DNA from: Limnohabitans kasalickyi
Lineage (GTDB): Bacteria; Pseudomonadota; Gammaproteobacteria; Burkholderiales; Burkholderiaceae_C
Direction of reading: 5' to 3'
Length of the DNA stretch: 64,000 nucleotides
NCBI GenBank assembly: GCA_965234325.1
Contig: OZ248407.1
Coordinates: 1,488,001 to 1,552,000 of the forward strand
Part shown: positions 1 through 8,448 of the stretch, piece after piece
How the letters are laid out: each line of letters starts with the position of its first letter
Numbering within the stretch: position 1 is the first letter of the stretch
Translations under genes and position numbers: made by a program
The notes under the pieces: generated by a model
The model's input: only the letters and a program-made list of their open reading frames with translations
Told to the model about the DNA's origin: nothing
Database searches by the model: none

Positions 1-43
1 CGCGCATCAAACAGTTGATGAATTAATTGAAAGTTCATGTCAA

Positions 44-1033
44 TCACTGAACCTGAATACCTTTGGTCACCGTGGCCCACAGCGCCAACTCACGCGCAGC
101 TCGCTCAGCCAACAGTTGGGGCGAGCCCACCCACAAGTCATAGCCTTGCTCAGCCCATTTGGTTTTCAATTCGTCGCCCGCCAAGGCTTTGCGCGTGGCT
201 TCGTTCAAGCGTTGCACCATGTCAGCGGGTAACTTGGCAGGGCCGTACAAGCCATACCAGCCGCCCACCTCGTAATCGGCCAAGCCCGCTTCGCGCATGG
301 TGGGCACATCGGGCATCGACACGTTGCGTTCACGCGAGGTGACAGCCATGGCCAACACGCGCCCTGAAGCCACGTAGTTACGCGCGCTGCCAATGATGTC
401 AAACATCATGTTGATCTGCCCGCCAATCACATCGGTCATGGCCGGCGCGTTGCCTTTGTAAGGCACATGCGTCAAGGTGGTACCGGTGCGCAATGCAAAC
501 AATTCACCACTCAGATGGTTAGATGCGCCCATACCTGCAGAACCGTAAGCCAACTTGTTGGGATTGGCTTTGGCATAGCTGATGAGTTCGGGCACCGTTT
601 TAAAGGGTTGATCTTTGTTGACCACCAAGACATTGGAATAGCTCAAGATCGGGGCTATGGGCGTCACGTCTTTGGCAGGATCAAACGGCATGGACTTCAA
701 AACGTGTGGGCTGATCGTCATGGTTGGGCTGGCTGCAAAAAACAACAGCAAGCCGTTCGGTGTCGCTTTGGCCACAGCATCGCCGCCCATGGCACCGCCA
801 GCACCCGCTCTGTTTTCCACCACCACAGGTTGCCCGAGCTCACGCGACAGCGCGGGTGCAAACAAGCGTGCAGCCGCATCGACAGGCCCACCTGCCGCAT
901 AGCCCACCACCAAGCGCACCGTCTGCCCCGGTGTTTGTGCCAACAGAGCAAGTGGCGAAAGAAGCAACAGCGCCGTCCAAGCGCGTGAAGATTGCAGCAA
1001 CCGTCGCGTTCCTAAAAATTTAAAAAAACTCAT
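44..1033 (-). CDS. Bug/TctC family solute-binding protein
   Basis: Periplasmic tricarboxylate-type binding protein of 329 residues, the usual size for the family. The start at 1033 is preceded by an AGGAGAC ribosome site; a longer frame exists but its extra N-terminus is not signal-like. The N-terminus has a basic stretch and a hydrophobic core ending near ALLAQT, a Sec signal. Family hallmarks are the loop YAAGGPVDAAAR (beta-strand/carboxylate clamp), VVVENRAGAGGAMG and DVIGGQINMMFD. Last gene of the long minus-strand CoA catabolic train. Bug proteins capture carboxylates; the ligand cannot be read from sequence. No TctA/TctB membrane partner is present in the window. Confidence 0.93.
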   Translation of the reverse strand: MSFFKFLGTRRLLQSSRAWTALLLLSPLALLAQTPGQTVRLVVGYAAGGPVDAAARLFAPALSRELGQPVVVENRAGAGGAMGGDAVAKATPNGLLLFFAASPTMTISPHVLKSMPFDPAKDVTPIAPILSYSNVLVVNKDQPFKTVPELISYAKANPNKLAYGSAGMGASNHLSGELFALRTGTTLTHVPYKGNAPAMTDVIGGQINMMFDIIGSARNYVASGRVLAMAVTSRERNVSMPDVPTMREAGLADYEVGGWYGLYGPAKLPADMVQRLNEATRKALAGDELKTKWAEQGYDLWVGSPQLLAERAARELALWATVTKGIQVQ

Positions 1034-1100
1034 GTGTTTTGTCTCCTGATGATTGATTGATATAGGCACACGTGAATGGCGGGCGTTAACCGCCCGAAGC

Positions 1101-2075
1101 TCATTGGCTAAGCTTGATGCCCGCCTCTTTGATGATGTTGGCGTAGACCTGCGCATCCGACTTCAAAACTTGCGCAAACTCGTCGGGTTTGCCCCCTCCC
1201 ACAGCCAAGCCAAAGCCTTCGATGCGCGCCACCACATCGGGCATGCGCAAGATACGGTTGGCCTCGTCTGAATACTTGGACACGATGGCCGCAGGCGTAT
1301 TGGCGGGCAAGAGCATGCCAAACCATCCCAAGGGCTCGTAAGAGTGAAAGCCCAACTCTTTGAACGTCGGCACATCGGGCAAAGCAGGCATGCGCTGAGG
1401 CCCCGTGACAGCCAGAGCTTTGAATGATTTCAAATGCGCGCGCGCAGAGGCAGAGTCAATGAATGCCGAAGTCAATTGACCACCCACCATGTTGTTCACC
1501 AACGGTGCCGCACCTTGGAACGGCACATGCACCATGTCTATGCCTCCCTGGAGATTTAACAAAGAACCTTGAATGTGTGACGAAGTGCCTGCGCCATAGG
1601 TGCCGAAGTTGTACTTGCCTGGATTGGCTTTGACCAAGGCGATGAAGTCTTTCAAGTTGTTGGCAGGTGAACTTGGGGGCACCACAAACATGCTGGGGCT
1701 TTTCGCAATTTGGACCACGGGCGCAAAGTCTTTGAGCGGGTCATACGGCAAGCTCATCAGTGAGGGCTGCTGAATGATGGCGGTGATCGTCATCAAAATG
1801 GTGTGGCCATCAGGCGCAGCTTTGGCCACCATGTTGTTGCCAATGGTGCCACCTGCACCGGGTTTGTTTTCGATCACCACAGACGTGTTCCATGCCTCGC
1901 CGAACTTCTGCGCCATCATGCGCGCCAATGCGTCTGTCGCACCACCGGCTGGGTAGGGCACGATCACTTTGATAGGTTGACTCGGAAAGTTTTGAGCCCA
2001 TACAGGCGCTGATGCCGCGAAAGCGCTCAACGCGGCAGCGGCCATCAAGACTCGGCGAGCAATGATTTGTTTCAT
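1101..2075 (-). CDS. Bug/TctC family solute-binding protein
   Basis: Second Bug protein, 324 residues, with start at 2075 fixed by an AGGAGAC site just upstream. Sec signal MKQIIARRVLMAAAALSAFA ends near VWAQ. The mature part opens with the family sequence FPSQPIKVIVPYPAGGATDA and contains VVIENKPGAGGTIGNN and the conserved HVPFQGAAP segment. It lies 67 bases upstream of the first Bug gene but is not a recent duplicate, since the two proteins differ widely. The position behind the acyl-CoA dehydrogenase suggests uptake of the acid degraded by this operon, which is inference. Confidence 0.93.
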   Translation of the reverse strand: MKQIIARRVLMAAAALSAFAASAPVWAQNFPSQPIKVIVPYPAGGATDALARMMAQKFGEAWNTSVVIENKPGAGGTIGNNMVAKAAPDGHTILMTITAIIQQPSLMSLPYDPLKDFAPVVQIAKSPSMFVVPPSSPANNLKDFIALVKANPGKYNFGTYGAGTSSHIQGSLLNLQGGIDMVHVPFQGAAPLVNNMVGGQLTSAFIDSASARAHLKSFKALAVTGPQRMPALPDVPTFKELGFHSYEPLGWFGMLLPANTPAAIVSKYSDEANRILRMPDVVARIEGFGLAVGGGKPDEFAQVLKSDAQVYANIIKEAGIKLSQ

Positions 2076-2104
2076 AGGTGTCTCCTCTTTGTAGTGAACG
2101 AACT

Positions 2105-3271
2105 TCAGCGTGTGGCTTCGCGCACCAAGTTGCGCGCAATCACAATTTGTTGAATCTGGCTGGTGCCTTCGTACAAACGGAACAAGCGCACATCGCGGTA
2201 GAACCGCTCGATGCCGTACTCGCTCAAGTAACCCGCACCGCCAAATATTTGCAACGCACGATCCGCCACACGGCCACACATCTCGGACGCGAATAACTTG
2301 CAGCACGATGCTTCGGTAGCGACGGATTGACCATCATCGCGTCGACGCGCCGCATCAATCACCATGCAACGTGCCGCATAGATTTCGGCTTGGCTGTCTG
2401 CCAACATGGCTTGCACCAGTTGAAACTCGGCAATCGGTTGGCCAAATTGTTTGCGCTCGATGGCGTAGTTCAGCGCATCGCGTTGCATGCGCTCAGCCAC
2501 GCCGACGCAAATGGCCGCAATATGGATACGGCCCTTCTCCAACACTTTCATCGCGGTTTTGAAGCCCTGCCCCTCTTTGTTACCAATGAGTTGGCTGGCT
2601 GGCACGCGACAGTTTTCAAAAATCACGTCGGCCGTGTGCGCCCCGCGCTGGCCCATCTTTTTATCGACCTTGCCAATCGTGATGCCCGGCGTGTTGGCTT
2701 CGACGATGAAAGCCGACACACCACCTGCCCCTTTGTCTGCAGGGTTGGTACGCGCCATCAAGGTAAAGATGCCGGCATGGGGTGAGTTGGTGATGTAGCG
2801 CTTGGTCCCGTTGACGATGTAATGGTCGCCCTCGGCATCGGTGCCACGAATGGCCGTGGTGCGCAGCGAGGCTGCGTCTGAACCGGCGTCAGGCTCGGTC
2901 AACGCGAACGAAGCAATCAATTCACCGGTGGCGAGTTTGGGCAAATACTTGGCTTTTTGCTCGGGCGTGCCATCGAACAAAATGCCTTGCGACCCAATGC
3001 CAACGGTCGTCCCAAACAGCGAGCGAAAGCACGGCGAGGTTTGGCCCATCGCCAACATGACCATGACTTCCTCTTCCATGGTCAGCTCTAAGCCGCCATA
3101 AGACTCCGGCACAGTCAAACCGAACAGGCCCATGTCTTTCATCTCTTGAACGATGTCGTCGGGAATTTCGTCGGTCTCGGCCACCAAGGCCTCCGCAGGC
3201 ACGAGGCGTTCTCGCACAAATCGGTTCACGGTGTCGAGCAACGCATTCAGGGTTTGGGGATCACGAATCAT
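2105..3271 (-). CDS. acyl-CoA dehydrogenase
   Basis: FAD-dependent acyl-CoA dehydrogenase, 388 residues, normal family length. N-terminal helical domain, middle beta domain with FALTEPDAGSDAAS (FAD/substrate signature), and C-terminal domain with the second signature ending FRLYEGTSQIQQ, where the Glu of YEGTS is the standard catalytic base position. Catalyses alpha,beta-dehydrogenation of an acyl-CoA, passing electrons to ETF. Ribosome site is weak. It is the second dehydrogenase of the operon; the other (8449-9600) has a different C-terminal motif, so the two probably act on different intermediates. Confidence 0.94.
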   Translation of the reverse strand: MIRDPQTLNALLDTVNRFVRERLVPAEALVAETDEIPDDIVQEMKDMGLFGLTVPESYGGLELTMEEEVMVMLAMGQTSPCFRSLFGTTVGIGSQGILFDGTPEQKAKYLPKLATGELIASFALTEPDAGSDAASLRTTAIRGTDAEGDHYIVNGTKRYITNSPHAGIFTLMARTNPADKGAGGVSAFIVEANTPGITIGKVDKKMGQRGAHTADVIFENCRVPASQLIGNKEGQGFKTAMKVLEKGRIHIAAICVGVAERMQRDALNYAIERKQFGQPIAEFQLVQAMLADSQAEIYAARCMVIDAARRRDDGQSVATEASCCKLFASEMCGRVADRALQIFGGAGYLSEYGIERFYRDVRLFRLYEGTSQIQQIVIARNLVREATR

Positions 3272-3311
3272 GAGATTTCTTTATAAATAGATGCGTTAAA
3301 AAACGGATGCG

Positions 3312-4490
3312 TCACAGCGCATCCGCCGTTCCCAAAATGGCCGTCGACTGGCTCGACAAGGTGCCGCCGTTGCCATGCGCCAGCGCAATGTGTGCGCCCG
3401 ACACTTGACGCTCGCCGCCCTCGCCTCGCAACTGGCGCACGGCTTCAATGAGCGTGAAAATGCCATACATGCCCGGATGCACACACGACAAACCACCGCC
3501 GTTGGTATTGACGGGCAAATGACCGCCCGGTGCAATGCCGCCGTTTTGCACAAATGCACCAGCCTCGCCCTTGGCGCAAAAGCCCAGATCCTCCAAGAAC
3601 AACAAGGTGTTGATGGTGAAGGCGTCGTACAACTCCACCACGTCCATGTCTTTGGCGCTCAGGCCTGCCATGGCATAGGCTTGGCGACCCGACTCGCTGG
3701 CCGCGGTGACGGTGATGTCTGGCATGGAAGAAATCTGACGGTTCCAGCAGGCCGTGCCGTTGCCCAGCACGTACACCGGCTTCTTGGCCAAGTGCTTGGC
3801 GCGGTCGGCGCGCACCAGCACATAGGCGCCGCCGCCATCGGTGACCAAACAACAATCACGCACCGACAGCGGATCGCTCACCATGCGCGCGTTGAGCACA
3901 TCGTCGATGGACAGCGGATCGCGCATGAAGGCTTCGGGGTTGAGCTGCGCCCACTTGCGTGCGGCCACAGCCACTTCGGCCAAGTCGCGTCGTGTGGTGC
4001 CATACAAATGCATGTGGCGCGAAGCAGCCAAGGCATAAGCACTGGGCGGATTGAAAGGTTCGTAAGGCGTTTCATACGGCTGCGGATCCATCCAACGGCG
4101 CGCCTGCGCGATCTCGCGTCGCCCAAAGGTGGCGGTGCGTTGCGTGCTGCCGTAGCAGACCAACACCGCATTGCACTGGCCCGATTGCAAAGCATGCATG
4201 GCAGGCAACAGGTGTGCAATGAAACTTGAGCCACCCACCATGGTGCCGTCGATGAAGCTCGGGCGAATGCCCAAGTACTCGATGACGGGCATGGGCCACA
4301 TGGTCGAGCCCACGCTGGCGGTGCACAGACCGTCGATATCGCTCATCTTCAAACCTGCATCGGCCACCGCAGCGTGTGCCGAACGTGCCAGCAGCTCCAT
4401 CTCCGAAAAACCATGGGCTTCGCCACACCCAAAAGTAGCCACACCCGCAATGGCTGCGCTACCGCGCAAGGCTTTTAATCCGTCACTCAT
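3312..4490 (-). CDS. Cys-less thiolase-fold protein, probable Ltp2-type aldolase
   Basis: 392-residue thiolase-superfamily protein of the lipid-transfer/SCP2 type. The nucleophile motif seen in true thiolases (NNNCSSGSS in the paralogue at 11356) reads DGTMVGGSS at 81-89, so the catalytic Cys is absent. The His of ELHDCFT is replaced in ELYDAFT (Tyr288), and HPLGATG reads HPGMYG (Tyr342). A Tyr pair at these two places and loss of Cys are known for Ltp2, the steroid side-chain retro-aldolase, which works with a DUF35 partner. Such a partner gene is directly upstream, overlapping by ATGA (4487-4490). Ribosome site GGAGG fits the start. Annotated function (aldol cleavage of a beta-hydroxyacyl-CoA) is inference; substrate unknown. 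Confidence 0.85.
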   Translation of the reverse strand: MSDGLKALRGSAAIAGVATFGCGEAHGFSEMELLARSAHAAVADAGLKMSDIDGLCTASVGSTMWPMPVIEYLGIRPSFIDGTMVGGSSFIAHLLPAMHALQSGQCNAVLVCYGSTQRTATFGRREIAQARRWMDPQPYETPYEPFNPPSAYALAASRHMHLYGTTRRDLAEVAVAARKWAQLNPEAFMRDPLSIDDVLNARMVSDPLSVRDCCLVTDGGGAYVLVRADRAKHLAKKPVYVLGNGTACWNRQISSMPDITVTAASESGRQAYAMAGLSAKDMDVVELYDAFTINTLLFLEDLGFCAKGEAGAFVQNGGIAPGGHLPVNTNGGGLSCVHPGMYGIFTLIEAVRQLRGEGGERQVSGAHIALAHGNGGTLSSQSTAILGTADAL

Positions 4491-4873
4491 GCTGCACCTC
4501 CTACGGCGTCGAACACCACCACACCTTTGTCTTCGGCCACCACCACACGCGCTGTCACGTGCTGGCCAATCTTCACGTCATCGGGCTTCAAGTTGTCAAC
4601 GCGGCTCATCAGGCGTGGACCTTCGTCGAGGTCAATCAGACTGACGTTGTAGTCACCCCCATCGGCTGGCTTACGGCGCACCGTGGTCACGGCGTAGACC
4701 GTGCCTTGTCCGCTGGGACTGACAAATTGCACCGCATCGCTGCCGCAATGCGGGCAGATTTCACGCGGAAAGTAAATGTGTTGCCCGCAGCCGTCGCACT
4801 TTTGAATCAAAAAACGTCCTTCGGCCAATGCGGCTTGGTGCTGCACGAGCACACCTGTGGTTTTATCGCTCAT
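4487..4873 (-). CDS. DUF35/OB-fold Zn-ribbon protein, partner of thiolase-fold enzyme
   Basis: 128-residue protein with an N-terminal rubredoxin-like zinc ribbon, CDGCGQ then CPHCGS, followed by an OB fold (residues about 60-128), i.e. the DUF35 architecture. The start at 4873 has an AGGAGAT site; the longer frame has no such support. Members such as ChsH2-type DUF35 domains bind thiolase-like aldolases or thiolases and help hold the CoA substrate. The ATGA overlap with the downstream Cys-less thiolase gene indicates translational coupling and a shared complex. Confidence 0.92.
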   Translation of the reverse strand: MSDKTTGVLVQHQAALAEGRFLIQKCDGCGQHIYFPREICPHCGSDAVQFVSPSGQGTVYAVTTVRRKPADGGDYNVSLIDLDEGPRLMSRVDNLKPDDVKIGQHVTARVVVAEDKGVVVFDAVGGAA

Positions 4874-4883
4874 CGTTATCTCC

Positions 4884-5819
4884 TTAGATGGGGTCCCAGC
4901 TGAACACATCACCCGAACGCTCTAGGTCGAAGAAGCTGGACTGGAGAGCGGGCATGGCGTGGTTGAGCACGGTTTGTGGCGTCCAGCCCTCGCTGCGATG
5001 CACCGAGCGCACTGGGCGGGGTTGGCTCATCAAAAAAATCTCGTTGTTACGAACCGCGAAGATCTGCCCATTCACATGCGACGAGCTGTCGCTGGCCAGT
5101 GCGACGGCCAATGGCGCAATCTTGGCGGGCGTCATTTGCTTGATGCGCTCCACACGGGCTTGTTCTTCGGGCGTTTCGGTGGGGATGGAGCCAATCATGC
5201 GGCTCCAAGCAAAAGGTGAGATGCAGTTGGAGCGCACGTTGAACTTTTGCATGTCCAACGCGATGGACTTCGACAAAGCCGCCACGCCCAACTTCGCTGC
5301 GGAATAGTTGGCTTGACCTAGGTTGCCCACCAAACCCGAGGTGGACGTCATGTGGATGTAGTTTCCACTGCCCTGCTCTTTGAAATGCGTGGCCGCAGCG
5401 CGGCTGACATGAAAAGCGCCGTAGAGGTGAACCTTGATGACGGCGTCCCACTCGTCCACGCTCATTTTGTGAAAGAAGCGGTCACGCAAAATGCCGGCGT
5501 TGTTGACCACCACATCCACGCGGCCAAAGGTGTCCAACGCGGTTTGAATGATGCGGCCCGCACTCGCCGCTTCAGACACGCTGTCGGTGTTGGCCACGGC
5601 CTCTGCGCCCAAGGCTTTGAGTTCATTCACCACAGCTTGTGCGGGGCCTGCATCGTTGCCTTCACCGGACACCGAAGCGCCGATGTCGTTGACCACCACT
5701 TTGGCACCTTCGCGGGCCATGGCCAAGGCAATGTCACGGCCAATACCGCCACCAGCACCGGTGACCACCACCACTTTGCCTTCGACCATGCGGGCTTGGC
5801 CTATCTCTGCGTTGCTCAT
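4884..5819 (-). CDS. SDR-family 3-hydroxyacyl-CoA dehydrogenase-like protein
   Basis: 311-residue short-chain dehydrogenase. NAD(P)-binding motif TGAGGGIG at about 20-27, and catalytic Ser followed by the YxxxK set in the stretch around QANYSAAKLG. The protein is about 50 residues longer than a classical SDR, with a C-terminal extension ending SWDPI; this resembles the dehydrogenase part of peroxisomal multifunctional enzyme 2 (HSD17B4 type), pointing to (3R)-hydroxyacyl-CoA oxidation. The start at 5819 is chosen because AGGAG sits 6 bases upstream; an ATG two codons earlier would overlap that site. Part of the catabolic train, 10 bases before the DUF35 gene. Confidence 0.9.
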   Translation of the reverse strand: MSNAEIGQARMVEGKVVVVTGAGGGIGRDIALAMAREGAKVVVNDIGASVSGEGNDAGPAQAVVNELKALGAEAVANTDSVSEAASAGRIIQTALDTFGRVDVVVNNAGILRDRFFHKMSVDEWDAVIKVHLYGAFHVSRAAATHFKEQGSGNYIHMTSTSGLVGNLGQANYSAAKLGVAALSKSIALDMQKFNVRSNCISPFAWSRMIGSIPTETPEEQARVERIKQMTPAKIAPLAVALASDSSSHVNGQIFAVRNNEIFLMSQPRPVRSVHRSEGWTPQTVLNHAMPALQSSFFDLERSGDVFSWDPI

Positions 5820-5851
5820 CTTCATCTCCTTTTTGAAATAACGTGATTTGT

Positions 5852-6646
5852 TTATTCGTTGACGGGCCACTGGAACGGCAGCGGCTCTTTGTTGAGAAAG
5901 CGGTTCACCGCGGTCTTGTGTTCTTGGCTGCCCATGGCCAAAGCTTGCGCGTTGGCTTCGTTCTCGAGCGAGGTTGACAAATCGCCACCCCAACCTGCAA
6001 ACGTGCGCTTGATCAAAGCCACCGCCATGGGCGAAGCGTGCACAAAGCTATCGGCCAAGGCTTGGGCGCGCGCCATCAGCGCTTCAGGTGCGTGCAGCTC
6101 CATCACCAAGCCCAGTTGCAAGGCTTCGGGGCCTTCCACGTCACGGGCGGACAGCATCAGTTCTTTGGCACGTTGCACGCCCACGATGCGCGGCAAGGTG
6201 TAAAAAGCCCCACAGTCGGGCACCAGGCCCACCTTCAAAAACGACATGCAAAACCGCGCACGCGGCGTGGCCAGCACAAAATCTGCGGCCATCGCCAAGC
6301 TAAAGCCTGCGCCCGCCGCCGCACCATCGACCGCAGCGATGACGGGTCGATCGAGCGTGAGCAACTCTTGCAGCCACGCATGCAAATCTTGCAAACGTTG
6401 ACGCCAGCCTTGGTTGTCCAGCCCCACAGTGGCGATGTTTTTCAAATCACCCCCCGCACAAAAATGGCCGTTCGCCCCCGTCAAGATCAACGCGCGAATG
6501 CTCGGGTCTCGACGAATTTGCATCACCACTTCCGACACCTCCACACGCATGGCGGGGTCGAGTGCATTGCGCTTGCTAGGGTTGTCCAAGGTCAGCGTGG
6601 CGACCTGATTGCTGACTTTGAATTGAATGGTTTTGAAATCAGTCAT
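5852..6646 (-). CDS. enoyl-CoA hydratase/isomerase (crotonase) family, PaaG-like
   Basis: 264-residue crotonase-fold protein. It has the oxyanion-hole segment HFCAGGDLKN and the second segment GAAAGAGFSLAMAADF. The catalytic loop reads VPDCGAFYTLPRIVG: an Asp in this place is typical of PaaG-like double-bond isomerases and unlike the Glu pair of standard hydratases. It therefore may shift a double bond in addition to, or instead of, hydrating it. ATG at 6646 is preferred; a GTG at 6661 would overlap the stop of the upstream ligase gene and lacks a ribosome site. Confidence 0.9.
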   Translation of the reverse strand: MTDFKTIQFKVSNQVATLTLDNPSKRNALDPAMRVEVSEVVMQIRRDPSIRALILTGANGHFCAGGDLKNIATVGLDNQGWRQRLQDLHAWLQELLTLDRPVIAAVDGAAAGAGFSLAMAADFVLATPRARFCMSFLKVGLVPDCGAFYTLPRIVGVQRAKELMLSARDVEGPEALQLGLVMELHAPEALMARAQALADSFVHASPMAVALIKRTFAGWGGDLSTSLENEANAQALAMGSQEHKTAVNRFLNKEPLPFQWPVNE

Positions 6647-6657
6647 GACTGCGACTT

Positions 6658-8403
6658 TCACAAAGGATGAGAGGTTGACGTTTCACCGGTTGCGGTGGCG
6701 ATGGCGATGGCTTGACGCTCAGTCTCTTGCAACTGGCGCCACAAAATTTTTCCAGTGCTTGACTTGGGCAAACTGCTGACGAAACGCACGATGCGCGGGG
6801 CTTTGTAAACAGCCATGCGCTCACGCCCCCAGTCGATGACGGCTTGCTCTGTGAGTTGGTCTGTGAATTCAGGTTTAAGCACCAGCAAAGCCATCACGTT
6901 CTCGCCACGCTTGGTGTCGGGGACAGCAATCACGCAGGCCTCGTGCACGGCCGGGTGTTCGTACAAGGTGTTTTCCACCTCGGCGGGCCAGACCTTGAAG
7001 CCTGAGACGTTGACCATGCGCTTGAGGCGGTCGCGCATGAAGAAGTAACCCTCTTCGTCCACACTGGCCAAGTCGCCTGTGCGGAAAAACGTTTGGCCAT
7101 CGAGTTCAAAAAATGAGGACTGGTTGGCCTGCTCGTTTTGCCAATAGCCGCGCATGAGTTGCGCGCCACGCGTGACCAATTCACCCACCTCGCCCACCGG
7201 CAACTCGCGCAGAGTTTCAGGGTCCACAATGCGCGCGTCCACGCCAGGCGTGATGACGCCCAGGCATTGGCGCTTGCCGCGTGCCGGTGGGTTGCCCAAC
7301 AAAAAAGACGCGGTCTCGGTCATGCCGTAGGCCTCGTTGTAGGCGATGCCAAAACGCTGTTGCAGCAAGTTCGCCACCGTCTCCGGCATGGCCGCGCCGC
7401 CACCTGCCAAAGCCGACAAGCTGCTCAGGTCGCGCTGCGCGGCGGCCGGGTTGGCAAAGAAGTCAATCAACATGGCGGGGGGTGCAGACCAGGTCGTGAC
7501 GCGGTGCTGCTCGATCAGACGGGCGGCAGAAGCCGCATGCCAGCGCGGCAGCATGACCACGGTGGCGCCCAGCGTGATCGGAACATTGAGGCCGCCCTGC
7601 ATGCCCAGCATGTGGAACAAAGGCGCGACAGCCAAAAACACCGAGTCCATGTGCATGCTGCGCCAAACCTGCGCAGCCATGTTGGAGGCCAGCACAGTGG
7701 CGTGCGTGTGCATGCAGCCCTTGGGGTGGCCGGTGGTGCCCGAGGTGTAGGGCAGCACACACAGGTCGTCGCTGTGTGGGTGCTCTACAGGCGCGGGCAA
7801 AGCCTGTGCGATGGCGTCTTCGAGCCCATGAAGGCCCGGGGCCTCGGTCCACTGGCGCGGGGCCAGTACCACATCAGGCACCTCATCCGGCACTTCGTCG
7901 CTGACGGGCTGCGCGGGCAAGCCTTCTGAATAGGCATGCACCAGCACGGCTTGCAATGCATTCGCATCCGCATTCGCATCGGAGGGCTGCAGCAGCGGCA
8001 TAACCTGGGGCAACAACTCTTGCGCCACCATGGCGACGCGAGCGCCGCTGTCTTGCAGGTAGTAGCGGATTTCGCTCTGCGTGCACATGGCGTTGACCGG
8101 AACCACCACCGCCCCGGCGCGCATGATGCCGTAGTAGGCCGCCACGTATTGCGGGCAGTTTTGGCTCATCAACAAGACCCGATCGCCGCGCTGCACACCC
8201 AGGCGCTGGGTCAGGTAACCGGCCAGCGCCTCCACGCGCGCGAGCAGCGCCGCGTAGCTCAGCGTGCTGCCGCAAAAAATCACGGCGGGCTTGTTCGGAA
8301 AGCGCTCTGCCGCGACCTGCACGTAATGCGTGAGCGGCACCTGCGGCAGGCTCAGCGTTCGGGGGACGCCTTTGGGCCAATAAGGCAGCGACGATGTGGA
8401 CAT
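6658..8403 (-). CDS. acyl-CoA ligase (AMP-forming)
   Basis: 581-residue member of the ANL superfamily that activates a carboxylic acid to its CoA thioester through an acyl-adenylate. Visible motifs in order: phosphate loop YTSGTTGHPKG, adenine-binding AYGMTETASF, the hinge-region FRTGDLASVDEEGYFF, and the catalytic Lys near the C-terminus in SSTGKILWRQL. The start at 8403 (MSTSSLPYW) is chosen over an in-frame GTG at 8439, which lacks a ribosome site. This is the entry enzyme of the surrounding CoA pathway. The acid is unknown; length and motifs fit medium/long-chain or aryl/cyclic acids alike. Confidence 0.94.
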   Translation of the reverse strand: MSTSSLPYWPKGVPRTLSLPQVPLTHYVQVAAERFPNKPAVIFCGSTLSYAALLARVEALAGYLTQRLGVQRGDRVLLMSQNCPQYVAAYYGIMRAGAVVVPVNAMCTQSEIRYYLQDSGARVAMVAQELLPQVMPLLQPSDANADANALQAVLVHAYSEGLPAQPVSDEVPDEVPDVVLAPRQWTEAPGLHGLEDAIAQALPAPVEHPHSDDLCVLPYTSGTTGHPKGCMHTHATVLASNMAAQVWRSMHMDSVFLAVAPLFHMLGMQGGLNVPITLGATVVMLPRWHAASAARLIEQHRVTTWSAPPAMLIDFFANPAAAQRDLSSLSALAGGGAAMPETVANLLQQRFGIAYNEAYGMTETASFLLGNPPARGKRQCLGVITPGVDARIVDPETLRELPVGEVGELVTRGAQLMRGYWQNEQANQSSFFELDGQTFFRTGDLASVDEEGYFFMRDRLKRMVNVSGFKVWPAEVENTLYEHPAVHEACVIAVPDTKRGENVMALLVLKPEFTDQLTEQAVIDWGRERMAVYKAPRIVRFVSSLPKSSTGKILWRQLQETERQAIAIATATGETSTSHPL

Positions 8404-8448
8404 GAGCGGCTCTTTAGACTGGTGCGGTGTGGGGGTCACAAACGGTGA

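Noticed and set aside
3375..4229. 284-codon plus-strand frame opposite the thiolase-fold gene
   Set aside because: Antisense shadow; no recognisable sequence.
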